Shown here: in pieces, positions 9,784-18,978 of the stretch
How the letters are laid out: each line of letters begins with the position of its first letter
How positions within the stretch are numbered: position 1 is the stretch's first letter
From: Chersky-840 sp963848335
GTDB taxonomy: Bacteria; Actinomycetota; Acidimicrobiia; Acidimicrobiales; UBA8190
Assembly (NCBI GenBank): GCA_963848335.1
Contig: CAWKDD010000001.1
Coordinates: 930,001 to 994,000 of the forward strand
Direction of reading: 5' to 3'
DNA: 64,000 bases
Made by a program: the position numbers and the translations under genes
Notes under the pieces: generated by a model
Seen by the model: the letters and a program-made list of their open reading frames with translations, nothing else
The model's database searches: none
What the model was told of the DNA's origin: nothing

Positions 9784-9966
9784 CCGAGCCCCCCTCTAGG
9801 CGAGCCGGAGCCGAATCCGTGCTCGAAGTACGAACCCGGAGCTGTGTCTCGGCGCCCGGCGATGTCCACTGCAGTGGACCGTTCGACGCCCAGTGTGCGC
9901 GACCGCGACCCCATTGACAATGACCTGGGAGGCAAATGAGTCGCAGGTCCTACCGCTCATTTGGCG
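9029..9966. repeat. Left arm of a 938-bp perfect inverted repeat
   Basis: Every position x pairs with 20794-x in the copy at 10828-11765. Identity runs from inside the cpaB 3' end (breaking at ACCGC) through the whole gene and 183 bases upstream, and stops next to a CAAATGAG/CTCATTTG hairpin. Spot checks at both ends and in the middle show no mismatch. No transposase or target-site duplication accompanies it. Confidence 0.93.
9864..9879. promoter_or_regulatory. 16-bp perfect palindrome upstream of the left-arm cpaB
   Basis: GTCCACTGCAGTGGAC is self-complementary and lies 81 bases before the cpaB start. The same site is repeated at 10915-10930 before the other copy. It is a plausible operator that would put both pilus arms under one regulator; no regulator is identified. 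Confidence 0.4.
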
Positions 9967-10226
9967 GGGTCGTCCCAGGTCCTCCGGGGTCCGGAGCGGG
10001 TGCCCGGGTCGTCGGGCGGGTCCCGTTCGTCTTCCCGGTGCGGCCCGGAGGGGGTGCCCGGGTCGTCGGGCGGTCCCGGTGCGGCGAGGTCGGGCTATGA
10101 CGGCCGGGGTCGGCCGGGGTCGGGCGGGGTCGACCGGGTAGGCGCACGCCACTGACGTGTCGCTAACGTCTGGCGGCGAAACCCGTCCGGCGGCGAAACC
10201 CGTCCCTACCGCAGAGAGGTCATCGA
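9967..10226. other. Non-coding spacer with GC-rich imperfect tandem repeats
   Basis: This is the left part of the unique spacer between the inverted-repeat arms. A unit of about 54 bases is imperfectly duplicated (9991-10073, core GTGCCCGGGTCGTCGGGCGG). A 17-base unit, GGCGGCGAAACCCGTCC, is perfectly repeated at 10172-10205 immediately before the epoxide-hydrolase-like gene. No convincing gene is visible. The second repeat could be part of that gene's upstream control region. Confidence 0.55.
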
Positions 10227-10628
10227 ATGGGAACAGCTCAACAAGACGATGCCCGGGCCGAACGGGTCGTGCGTGACCTGTGCGACGCCTTCTCGAAGCA
10301 CGACGCCGAGGCGCTGCGCCCCTTCTTCACCGACGACGTCGTCTACCACAACATCCCCATGGAGCCCGCGGTCGGCATCGATGCCGCCATCGCCTTCGTC
10401 GAGGGCTTCTTCGGCATGTGCGACGCCATGGAGATCGAGACCCTGCACCTGGCCGTGCGTGACAACGTGGTGCTCACCGAGCGGATCGACACGTTCCGGG
10501 TCGGAGACATCGTGGCGCCACTGCACCTCATGGGCACCTTCGAGGTGCGCGACGGCAAGATCTGTGCCTGGCGCGACTACTTCGACCTGGCCCAGATCAC
10601 GGCCATGCTCACCCCCGCCGAGTCCTAG
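10227..10628 (+). CDS. SnoaL/limonene-1,2-epoxide hydrolase-like protein
   Basis: A 133-residue cone-shaped NTF2-fold protein. The N-terminal helix (ERVVRDLCDAFSKHDAEAL), the FFTDDVVYHNIPMEP segment, the TERIDTF strand and the C-terminal WRDYFDL match the limonene-1,2-epoxide hydrolase family, in which an Asp-Arg-Asp set activates water. An epoxide hydrolase role is therefore plausible, but many relatives have other substrates. It is the only gene in the 861-bp spacer between the inverted-repeat arms and has no obvious link to pili. Recombination between the arms would flip it. Confidence 0.8.
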   Translation: MGTAQQDDARAERVVRDLCDAFSKHDAEALRPFFTDDVVYHNIPMEPAVGIDAAIAFVEGFFGMCDAMEIETLHLAVRDNVVLTERIDTFRVGDIVAPLHLMGTFEVRDGKICAWRDYFDLAQITAMLTPAES

Positions 10629-10827
10629 AAGCAGTCTCCTAGAGGCGGTCTCAAAGGAGCAGTCTCCTAGACGCCGTCTCCGGGAAGCAGTCCACCCGGC
10701 GCAATCGGGGTAGGGGCGTCGAGGCGGCTCTTCGCGGCCTCGGTGGCGGCTAGCCCAACGGCGCTGTCTGTACCGGTCGGCTCGCTCCTCGAGCCCCCCG
10801 GGCTCCCGATCGTCGAGCCGCGCTGGG
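10629..10827. other. Non-coding spacer downstream of the epoxide-hydrolase-like gene
   Basis: No gene is visible. Immediately after the stop codon there are short direct repeats (GCAGTCTCCTAGA twice within 35 bases, plus variants such as GGCGGTCTC and GCCGTCTCC). The segment ends at the inner edge of the right inverted-repeat arm. Confidence 0.5.
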
Positions 10828-11765
10828 CGCCAAATGAGCGGTAGGACCTGCGACTCATTTGCCTCCCAGGTCATTGTCAATGGGGTCGCGGTCGCGCACA
10901 CTGGGCGTCGAACGGTCCACTGCAGTGGACATCGCCGGGCGCCGAGACACAGCTCCGGGTTCGTACTTCGAGCACGGATTCGGCTCCGGCTCGCCTAGAG
11001 GGGGGCTCGGATGACTTCCAAGCGGACGGTCGTGGTCGCCGTCGCTGTCGCGGTCGGGGTACTGGCCTCGGTGTTGAGCTACGTGTTTCTCAACAACGCC
11101 CAGCAGGACGCCTACCACAACGCCAAGCTCGTGCCCGCGTACGTGATCACCAAGACGATCCCGCGCACGCTCACCGGTTCCCAGGTCGCCAGCGGCGGCT
11201 ACGTCTCGCAGAAGAAGATCCCGGCCGAGTTCCGGCCCAGCTCGGCGGTCACCAACCTCTCGGCCATCCGCAACCAGGAGGCGGGGGCCAACCTGCCCGT
11301 GGGCGAGGTCGTCGTGTCGGGGATGTTCCAGTCCCCTGACACCATCGCCAGCGTCGCCGCCGAGACCGTGCCCCAGGGCGACGTCGCCATCTCGGTGTCG
11401 GTCGACCAGGTCCACGGCGTGGCCGGTCTCATCCAGCCCGGGGACAAGGTCGACATCCTCATCGACGTCAACGGCAGCCAGGAGACCTACCTGTACCAGG
11501 CCGTGCCGGTCCTGGCCGTGGGCACCACCCTCGTCCCCGCTCCGGGCACGACGGAGAGCGCCACCCAGACCACCAGCGCACCGCAGGCCTCCAACGTCAT
11601 CACCTTCGCCGTCCCGCCCGCCGCCGCGGCCCGCATCGCCCTGGCCAACAGCGACGGTGGCGGAGTGACCGGGGGCATCTACCTCGCCCTCGAGGCCACG
11701 GGCAACACGCCCACCGCGCCCACCACCATCAACGGCTCGAACCTCATCCCCGCCACTCCGACCGC
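10828..11765. repeat. Right arm of a 938-bp perfect inverted repeat
   Basis: This is the reverse complement of 9029-9966. It begins at a 31-base imperfect palindrome (CAAATGAG at 10831, CTCATTTG at 10854) and ends within the second cpaB copy after the codons for NLIPATPT. Beyond 11765 the two loci have unrelated sequence. Confidence 0.93.
10915..10930. promoter_or_regulatory. 16-bp perfect palindrome upstream of the right-arm cpaB
   Basis: Second copy of GTCCACTGCAGTGGAC, 80 bases upstream of the plus-strand cpaB. Its presence in both arms suggests shared control of the divergent pilus operons, which is an inference. Confidence 0.4.
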
Positions 11766-11903
11766 GCAGGGCTCGACCAGTGCCGGCACCAGCCTCGCCC
11801 TCCCGGCCTCGCCGTCGCAGGCAGCACGGGCAGCACCGGCTCCAGCTCGAAATCCAGCTCCGCAGGTTCGTCGGCTCCAGGCAGCTATGACCCGACGCCA
11901 TGA
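11011..11903 (+). CDS. cpaB: CpaB/RcpC-like pilus assembly protein, long-tail copy (frameshift in tail)
   Basis: The first about 250 residues are identical to the minus-strand copy, including the N-terminal anchor and the SAF and RcpC-type domains. The tail differs. After PATPTAQGSTSAG the frame runs on into the next gene, whereas one other frame gives a Ser/Gly-rich tail ending GSSAPGSYDPTP and a TGA at 11901. I place an indel near 11805 and call the gene to 11903. Without it the protein would be fused to the TadE-like gene downstream. It leads the right arm of the pilus locus. Confidence 0.82.
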
Positions 11904-11961
11904 CCGTCCGCTCTTCGGCGCCCGCTCCGTCGCCCCGGTCACGCACCACCGCTCCTACCCG

Positions 11962-12418
11962 GTGAGCCGTGGCGGCCGGCGCCGTGACGAGGGTGGCCAG
12001 GCCCTCGTCGAGCTGGTCATCGTCCTGCCCCTGGTGGCGCTGCTGCTGGGGGTGGCCTTCAACGGGTGGAGCGGGATGCAGCTGGCGGAGCGCCTGACCG
12101 AGCGCGGCGCGCGCCGGGGCCATCCAGGCCGCCAACGAGCTCGGTAGCGCCACTCCTCCTGCCACGCAGACCGTCCTGAACGACGCCACCACCGCGGTCA
12201 ACTCCGAAGAAGGCACGCCGGGTGTGTACCAGGACAGCGATTCGGGCGCCGACGGCTACGTCTCCATGACGACCGCGCAGCAGACGATCTCCACGGCCAA
12301 CGGGGGGACGCTGAACATCAACGTCGTCACCATCACCATCACCCAGAGATCGAGCTCCCTCGTCCCCTTCGTGGGCACCTTCCCCGTCACCGCACACGCC
12401 ACTGCGAGGTACTCATGA
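11962..12418 (+). CDS. TadE-like pseudopilin (frameshifted)
   Basis: From the GTG at 11962 the product has a short basic leader and the TadE-type segment GGQALVELVIVLPLVALLLG, where the Glu five residues into the hydrophobic stretch is typical. The frame breaks near 12108; removing one G from CGCGGCGC restores AGAIQAANEL and a secreted C-terminal domain ending TAHATARYS. Length is 3n+1 (about 151 residues). An earlier ATG at 11887 would overlap the cpaB tail. TadE-like proteins are minor pseudopilins anchored by one helix. It overlaps the next gene by ATGA. Confidence 0.8.
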
Positions 12419-14407
12419 ACCGGATCGTCCGTCGGGGAGAAGAGGACGAGCGCGGCGTCGTCATCATCATCGTGGCCGTGGCCATGGTGGTACTGCTCGG
12501 GCTCATCGCCATCGCCATCGACGGCAGCTTCGGGTTCGTCCAGAACCGCCGGGCCCAGAACGCCACCGACTTCGCCGCCTATGCCGCCGCGCAGCAGCTC
12601 AACGACTCCACCTACTGCAACGGGACCACCGCCCTGACCATGCAGGAGGTCACGGCGCTGATCCAGAAGCTGATCTCCGAGAACGACTCCGGCATCGGCA
12701 CCAGCTGGAGCGCCCAGTACGTGTCCTCGACCGGGACGGTGATCCCCAACTCGACCTTCACGCCCACCAGCAGCGACACCCCCGAACCGCCCCCGGGGGC
12801 CTGTGGCGTGACCGTCGTCGCCACCCAGACGTGGTCGCCGTTCTTCGCCGGGGTCCTCGGCATCCACCAGTTGGGCGGCTACGCCTCCAGCAAGGTGTCC
12901 AACACCGCCACCGGGCAGCCCTTCTCGATCATCGCCCTCAACAAGGTGGGACCGCACGAGATCCTCGGCGGCGGCACCGGGACCTTCGTGGTATCGGGCG
13001 ACATCGTCCTCAACACCAACGTGCAGCCAACCAGCCATGGAGCGGGACGGCCGACGACTACCGTGGGACGACGCCATCGACGCCAAGACCGACAGCAACC
13101 TCTACATGTACGGCACCATCCACTCCATCGGCACCTTGCAACGGCCAGAACCTGTGGCCGCTCGACACGTGCTTCGAGAACAACGGCATCCAGGGATTGC
13201 TCGATCCGCCGCCTCCGGGATCCACGAACCCACCCACGAGCCCGGCGTACCAGAGCGGTGACCCGGCCGCTCAGCTGCCGGCCAACCAGATGATCTGCTC
13301 GAACTCTCCGGTGACCATCGACTACAACAACATCGAGCCTTCGAGCACGCAGATCTCCGACCCGCTGGCCTCGACCGAGGCGCCGCCCAGCCCGCTGAAC
13401 CTGAGCACCAACGTGGCCTGCCCCGGTGACGCCGGCCCGACGGTCTACAACAACATCTCGGGGGTGTTGAGCGGGACCCAGAGCCTGTCACCGGGCATCT
13501 ACCCGAACCCGGTCGAGCTCACCGGTTCGGCCACCTTCGCCGACTGTGCCGGGCCCGACGGCGGCTACCCGGGCATCTACGTGTTCACACAGGGCCTGTG
13601 GATCAACCCGCAGTCCTCGGGCGACACGGTGACGGGATCCAACGTCGTCATCGCCACCGGCGGCCAGGGCGGGACGCCGTACCCACTGGCGGGCAACGTG
13701 CCGGGCTCGGTGAACAGTTCGGGTGCCTTCACCGCCAGCGGTACCGGCAACGGCGCACCGTGCCTGCCTGCGGGCACGAAGACCAGCACGGCCAGCGGTT
13801 GGGGCAACAACATCGACGAGACCTCGCTCGTCTGCATCGGCGGTGTGCGGGGGGACCAACTCGACCGAGTACGGCGTCCTCGCCTACCTCGACTAGCCGG
13901 TTTCGAGCACTCCGGACTCCTCGATGACCGGCACGGGCAGCAACTTCTCCCTCATGATCGGCGGCGTGGCGGGCACCTCGGTGACCCTGAGCGGTGCCAC
14001 CTCCGGAGCCTTCGGAGGAGTGGGGGGCACGCCCGGCCTGGCGCTGTACCAGGACCCCACCCAAGAGGCCAACTACGGGTTCAACGCCGAGACCGGTGAC
14101 GCGGTCGGACATCCTGGTCAACGGCGTCGTCTACAACGCGTCGCTGTCGAACTACGGGCAGAACGCCCCCCAGGACTACTGGGACGGGCCCGGTGGCGGC
14201 ATCCCCTTCTACGCCGGAGGCACGCTCCAGACCGGGTTCGGCGCCGGTTGGCCCACCACCATGGGACCGGCGGAGTCGGGCGGCTCGTTCACCCTCAACG
14301 GCACCGCCATCGTGGACGACTTCAACACCGACGGGGCCACCACCATCACCATCCTGGGCCAGCCCTACGCGTTGCCCGGCGGCAGCAGCCTGTCGCTCAT
14401 CGGGTGA
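12415..14407 (+). CDS. TadG-like pilus-associated protein (multiple frameshifts)
   Basis: The N-terminus is the Flp-pilus TadE/G-like module: ERGVVIIIVAVAMVVLLGL followed by IDGSFGFVQNRRAQNATDFA. A large secreted domain follows, rich in Ser, Thr, Gly and Asn, with fragments such as GSVNSSGAFTASGTGNG and NFSLMIGGVAGTSVTLSG. Continuity needs changes near 13030, 13075, 13136, 13850 and 14103, and an in-frame TAG lies near 13893. The full locus encodes about 660 residues. It is coupled to both neighbours (ATGA before, TGATG after). TadG-like proteins are thought to work at the envelope or as a surface component. Confidence 0.72.
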
Positions 14408-14913
14408 TGCGACCCCGCGCCCGCCGCCGGGCCCACCGCCGCGACGACACGGGGGCGACCCTCGTCGAGTTCGCGCTGGTGGCGCCGCTGCTGTTCCTGC
14501 TCCTCTTCGGCATCATCGCCGGGTGCTTCCTCGCCTATCAGAACTCCGCCCTGCACGACGGGGCCAGCGCCGGGGCGCGCATGGCGTCGATCGAGAGCCC
14601 ACTGCTGACGGCGGGCAACGGCGAGTACTGCGAGACCGGGCTACCGACCTCGATCGCCAAGGCCGTGTCCCAGGCCGCGCCTCTGCTCACCGTCAACACC
14701 GCACCGCTGTGCGCCGCGAACAAGAACGCCATCACGCTGACGCAGCCGGCGGTCAACGGCGACGTCAACATCATCGTCACCTGCGGCGGATCGTGCGGGG
14801 CCCCGACCACCATCGAGGTGTCGCTGGCGGTGACGACCAAGGGACTGGTGGCGCCCATCGGCCTCACCTACAACCTGACCGCCTCGAGCCAGGTCCCGGT
14901 CCTCAGCCCGTAG
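14407..14913 (+). CDS. TadE-like pseudopilin, second copy
   Basis: A 168-residue intact protein: basic leader MRPRARRRAHRRDD, then GATLVEFALVAPLLFLLLFG with the TadE-type Glu, and a small secreted domain with four cysteines that could form disulfides (near CETG, CAANK and CGGSCGAP). The ATG overlaps the TadG-like stop by one base. It is the last gene of the right pilus arm and ends one base before the convergent gene. Confidence 0.86.
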   Translation: MRPRARRRAHRRDDTGATLVEFALVAPLLFLLLFGIIAGCFLAYQNSALHDGASAGARMASIESPLLTAGNGEYCETGLPTSIAKAVSQAAPLLTVNTAPLCAANKNAITLTQPAVNGDVNIIVTCGGSCGAPTTIEVSLAVTTKGLVAPIGLTYNLTASSQVPVLSP

Positions 14914-16068
14914 TCAGGCGTCCTGCAGCACGGGGGAACGGGTGGGCGCAGGTGCCCGGCTCCCGAGCTCGGACCGCAGCCACAGGCACGTGCCCACCAC
15001 GATGAGCACGTCGCGGGCGAAGAACGTGAGCGTGAGGCTGGTGGCGAAGGCGTGCTCGGGGACGTATCCGAAACCGCTCGCCGAGATGGCGTAGGGGAAG
15101 ACGACCAGGTTCGCCGTGGCCGCCAGCAACCACGTGACGCGCAGCTGGTAGAGGGCCCACAGCGGCATCAGCCACATCAGGTACTGCACCGACAGCACCT
15201 TGGACCCGAGCATCACGAACGTGAGCGTGGCCAGGCAGGCCGCCTCGATGCTCAGGCGGCCGCGCGCCTGCTGCCACCACACCCACACGCAAGCGCCCAC
15301 GCCGGCCAGCTCGGTGGCGAGGCCCAGGACCCCGGAGATCCCGCTCACGACGTTGACGCTGTGGAAGGTGGAGGACCAATCAGTGCCGTGGAAGTCGAAG
15401 ATCACCGACAGCCCCGCGGCCAGGCTGCCGTCCTCGGTGGGGCGGTGCAGGTAGTAGTGCAACACGTTGAGGGCGGCGCTGTGGTCGACGAGGGCGGGCA
15501 CCCCGGCCACCACCAAGACGGTGGCCGCCATCCACCACAGCCGGCGCAGCGGGACGCGACCGGTGCGGCGCCATTCGGCGACCAGGAACACCGGCCACAA
15601 GGCGGCGGGGAAGAGCTTGATGGCGGCTCCGGCCGCGCTCCACGTCCACGCCGCGTTCCAACGGTCGTGCCGGGCCGAGCGCAACGAAAGCAGTGCCAGG
15701 GTGGCCGCGAAGACGTCGTAGCGGCCGGTGAGGACCATGACCGAGCCCAAGGCCAGGTAGACGATGAGCCGTCCCGCGCAGTGCACGTCCCAGCCCGGCA
15801 ATCCCGAGCCCTCGTACGTCGTGACGAGGACGAGGACGGCGACGCCGGCCAAGAGCGCGAACGCCCACGGGTAGGAGAAGGGGAGCACCAGGGGGGCGAG
15901 GAACACGATCAGCGCGGGTGCCGGGTACTCGAGCGGGAAGTGGTGGAACAGGGGGGTGTGCAGCGCGGCGTGGGCGTAGCGCTCGTACTCGAGGACGTCG
16001 AAGGGGCGCAGTACCAGGGCGGAGACGACACAAGCCATGAACCACAGCACCAGCGCGGGCAGCACCAC
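14914..16068 (-). CDS. GT87/DUF2029-like integral membrane protein
   Basis: A 384-residue protein with about ten hydrophobic segments. Features such as RPFDVLEYERYAHAALHTPLFHHFP, a periplasmic Tyr-Pro motif (LEYPAPAL), a GRYDVFAA motif and AAIKLFPAALWPVF resemble polyprenyl-phosphate-dependent mannosyltransferases of the GT87/DUF2029 group. The likely role is envelope glycan synthesis using a lipid-linked sugar. The GTG start is uncertain, because the frame stays open upstream through a GC-rich repeat without another ATG or GTG. It is convergent with the pilus arm. Confidence 0.72.
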   Translation of the reverse strand: MVLPALVLWFMACVVSALVLRPFDVLEYERYAHAALHTPLFHHFPLEYPAPALIVFLAPLVLPFSYPWAFALLAGVAVLVLVTTYEGSGLPGWDVHCAGRLIVYLALGSVMVLTGRYDVFAATLALLSLRSARHDRWNAAWTWSAAGAAIKLFPAALWPVFLVAEWRRTGRVPLRRLWWMAATVLVVAGVPALVDHSAALNVLHYYLHRPTEDGSLAAGLSVIFDFHGTDWSSTFHSVNVVSGISGVLGLATELAGVGACVWVWWQQARGRLSIEAACLATLTFVMLGSKVLSVQYLMWLMPLWALYQLRVTWLLAATANLVVFPYAISASGFGYVPEHAFATSLTLTFFARDVLIVVGTCLWLRSELGSRAPAPTRSPVLQDA

Positions 16069-16248
16069 CGGCCGCCACTGGGCGGCGAGCGTGGCGCGCC
16101 CGGTGCGCAGGGCGAGCGTGGCGCCCGGGCGCAGGGCGAGCGTGCCGCCGGCGCGTCCTGGACACCGGCCGCCGGGGGTCCGATGCCACCCGTCTGGCGA
16201 TCGAGGTCACCTATTGGGCCTCGGCGTGGGCCCCCGGGGACTTGAGGA

Positions 16249-17474
16249 TCAGGCCTCGCACCCCTTCCCGGGGCGGTAGAAGCTGGCCACGGTCAGGTGT
16301 TGCGCACCGAACGTGGCTCTGACCTGGCGACGGGGCGCGGTCGGGCTGGCCGGGCTCGCACAGGTCGGCGACCTCGCCCTGGAAGGCCGGGGCCGCCCCG
16401 AGCAGCGACGTCGGTCCGTGGGAAAGGAAGTAGCGCGCCGACCACCGCAAGGGAACGTCGGCGAACCACCCGTGGCCGAAGGGATTGGTGGTGGCCTCGA
16501 CGAGCTCGTGCGACAGGGCGTAGGTGGGGGTGGCGTAGCCCGGCACCGACCGGCAGGCGGCGCTGCGCGCGCAGGGCGGCCCGCCCCAGGAGGCGAAGCC
16601 ACCCGTCAGCCCCGCCACCACCAGGCCGTCGGGCCGTCCCGGCCACGGCACGACGCCGTGGGCGGAGACCCCCCCGAGGTCGTAGGCCACACCCGGGTCG
16701 AGCCACAGCGCCACCACGGCGTCGGCCGGCAAGGTGGGCGGGGCCGTGGCCGAGGAGTACCCCGGGCACGGCACCAGTCGTGCCCCGCCGCCGAAGACCC
16801 GGTGCAGCTCGGCGGGGAACGGGCCCGACGACATGCTCGAGGCCGGGCTCGACGACGTCGGCCGGCGCGGATCGACCCAGCACCCGCCCGAGCCGAGCGA
16901 CCCCACCCCGAACCCCGCCCCCACGCACCGCCGCCGCCCATGTCGAGGTGGGCAGGGCCAGTTGGAACGCCGAGGCCTGGACGAGCGCGGCGGTGGTGGC
17001 GCCGGGCGCGTCCCACTCCGGCCCCCAGAACACCTGGTAGAGCACGGGCCGGGCGAGCACCTGGCCGTCGTGGGCCACGGGAACCGACTTCCCCCCCACC
17101 AGGGCCGCCCCGTCGACGACCGCGGCGGTCCCGCCCAGGGTCAGGAGCGCGGATCCGAGGACGACCGAGGCCATGGCCGTGGCGATGGCCCCCCAGCCGG
17201 CCGGCGAGGTGCGGTGCTCCAGGGCCCGCAGCATGCCGTGGACGCCCAGGAACGCCACCACCACCAGGGCCGCGAGGGACACCTCCCAGTACCACGGGCG
17301 CAGGAAGACGATGGTGGCCAACGCCACCAGGGCGCTGGCGGCGGTGAGGCGGCGCAGGGCCCGCGCGCTCGAGGGCCGGCTCATGCCGCGCTCGTCGCGC
17401 ACGAGCAGCCACACCGTGCCGCCGGCGCTCACCACGGCGAGCAGGGCGACGGCGGCGAGGATGTGCTCGGTCAA
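16249..17474 (-). CDS. Exported peptidase-like protein with a His-Glu motif (frameshifted)
   Basis: The N-terminal about 135 residues hold four hydrophobic segments. The following domain begins VLYQVFWGPEWDAP and contains YALSHELVEATTNPFGHGW, which resembles the HExxxxP-type motif of extracellular proteins carrying SHELAEAVTDP. The frame breaks near 16925 and again near 16330; joined, the protein ends in RATFGAQHLTVASFYRPG and has about 407 residues. The start at 17474 is TTG. The family is often annotated as hypothetical. A zinc-peptidase role is only suggested by the His-Glu pair. Confidence 0.55.
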
Positions 17475-17688
17475 CCGCGCTCGGTCGTGGCCCGTCCGGT
17501 GGTGCCCTCGCGCCCCTCGTGCCCGACCCTCACGACGCCAACTGTCGCCGCAGCCGCAATATTTGTCCAGCGCAAGTCACGGTGCGCGGTGTCACGACCT
17601 TCGATGGCGGGCGAGCGGGCGCCAGGGCGATGGCGGCAGGGGTCGGCCCAGGCGTTGACGACACGACGGGGTGGACATATGATCTCGA

Positions 17689-17711
17689 GAATCGGACATC
17701 GTGTCTGATTC
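17689..17711. promoter_or_regulatory. Near-perfect 23-bp palindrome upstream of the P450 gene
   Basis: GAATCGGACA, a three-base spacer and TGTCTGATTC match as an inverted repeat at nine of ten positions, ending 18 bases before the P450 start. Size and symmetry fit a TetR-family operator, and a TetR gene follows the P450, so autogenous control of the pair is likely. Confidence 0.5.
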
Positions 17712-17729
17712 ACTGGAGGTGTCGTCCGG

Positions 17730-18977
17730 ATGGACCGCTCCCCGATCGAACCGATCGACCTGACCGACTCCCGCAACTTCGTGGCCGGCGTGCCCTACGA
17801 GTGGTTCGCCCATCTCCGGAGCCACGCTCCGGCCTATTGGCACGAGGAGACCGACGGGCCCGGCTTCTGGGCCATCACCCGGCACGAGGACTGCGTGACG
17901 GTCAACCGCGACGCCCAGCGGTTCTCGTCGTACCGCAAGGGCACCTTTCTGTGGGAGACGCCTGACGACCAGCTCGAGCAGCAGCGGCTGATGATGGTCA
18001 CCATGGACCCCCCGGTGCACACGCGCTACCGGCGTCTGGTCAACAAGGGCTTCACCCCCCGCATGATCGCCGAGCTGCAGCAGTCCATCCACGGCGTGGC
18101 CGACGAGATCATCGACCGGATCTGCGAGTCGGGTTCGGCCGACTTCGTCATCGACGTCGCCGCCGAGCTGCCTCTCGTGGTGCTGGCCGAGCTCCTCGGG
18201 GTGCCGCCCGAGGACCGCTCCAAGATGTTCGACTGGTCGAACCGGATGATCGGGCGCGAGGACGCCGAGTACCAGGGCGCCGAGATGCTCGCCGACGAGA
18301 ACGCGGCGCTGGCCGCGGCCGAGCTGTTCGGCTACGCGGCCGAGCTCTACGAGCAGAAGCGGGGCAACCCCCGTGAGGATCTCATGAGCGTGCTGACCCA
18401 GGTGGAGCTGGACGGGGAGCAACTGTCGGAGCTCGAGCTCGACCTCTTCTTCATGCTGCTGGCCGTGGCGGGCAACGAGACGACCCGGAACCTGATGTCG
18501 GGGGCGATGGTGGCGTTCTCGCAATTCCCCGACCAGTGGGACCGGGTGCGCAAGGACAGGTCGCTGCTGCCCTCGGCGGTGGAGGAGATGCTGCGCTTCG
18601 TCACGCCCGTGATGAACTTCCGCCGTCAGGCCACCGAAGACGTCGAGATCGGGGGCCAGCTGATCAAGGAGGGGGACAAGGTGGTCTTCTTCCATGTGTC
18701 GGCCAACCGGGACGAGACCGTGTTCGAGGACCCCGATCGGTTCGACGTGGGCAGAAAACCCAATCCCCATATGGCTTTCGGCGGGGGTGGTCCCCACTTC
18801 TGCCTGGGAGCCAATCTGGCCCGCATGGAGATCATCGTGATGTTCGAGCATCTGCTCGACCGCCTCCCCGACATCCACGTGGCCGGCGAGGTGGAGCGGC
18901 TGCAGTCGAACTTCATCAACGGGGTGAAGCACCTCCCTGTGGCGTTCTCGCCGGCGGAGCCCGTCGGGGCCCGTTGA
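17730..18977 (+). CDS. Cytochrome P450
   Basis: A complete 415-residue soluble bacterial P450. The I-helix oxygen-activation motif is AVAGNETTR (about residues 245-253), the K-helix ExxR is in EEMLRFVTP, and the haem-binding loop is FGGGGPHFCLGANLA with the axial Cys at residue 358. The overall pattern, including ANRDETVFEDPDRFDVGR, resembles CYP125/CYP142-type enzymes that hydroxylate steroid or terpenoid side chains; the substrate is not provable here. A ferredoxin partner is not encoded nearby. A TetR regulator follows one base later. Confidence 0.93.
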   Translation: MDRSPIEPIDLTDSRNFVAGVPYEWFAHLRSHAPAYWHEETDGPGFWAITRHEDCVTVNRDAQRFSSYRKGTFLWETPDDQLEQQRLMMVTMDPPVHTRYRRLVNKGFTPRMIAELQQSIHGVADEIIDRICESGSADFVIDVAAELPLVVLAELLGVPPEDRSKMFDWSNRMIGREDAEYQGAEMLADENAALAAAELFGYAAELYEQKRGNPREDLMSVLTQVELDGEQLSELELDLFFMLLAVAGNETTRNLMSGAMVAFSQFPDQWDRVRKDRSLLPSAVEEMLRFVTPVMNFRRQATEDVEIGGQLIKEGDKVVFFHVSANRDETVFEDPDRFDVGRKPNPHMAFGGGGPHFCLGANLARMEIIVMFEHLLDRLPDIHVAGEVERLQSNFINGVKHLPVAFSPAEPVGAR

Positions 18978-18978
18978 G

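Noticed and set aside
9029..11765. Inverted repeat as a transposon or insertion sequence
   Set aside because: The arms contain host pilus genes, the spacer has no transposase, and no target-site duplication is visible.
10855..12216. 453-residue minus-strand frame over the second cpaB copy
   Set aside because: It is the antisense of cpaB, mirrored by the same antisense frame over the first copy (8233-9939). Duplication of a noncoding frame is expected inside an inverted repeat.
13890..13900. In-frame TAG in the TadG-like gene as recoded stop
   Set aside because: It lies among several indels; a base error is simpler than recoding, and no recoding signal was seen.
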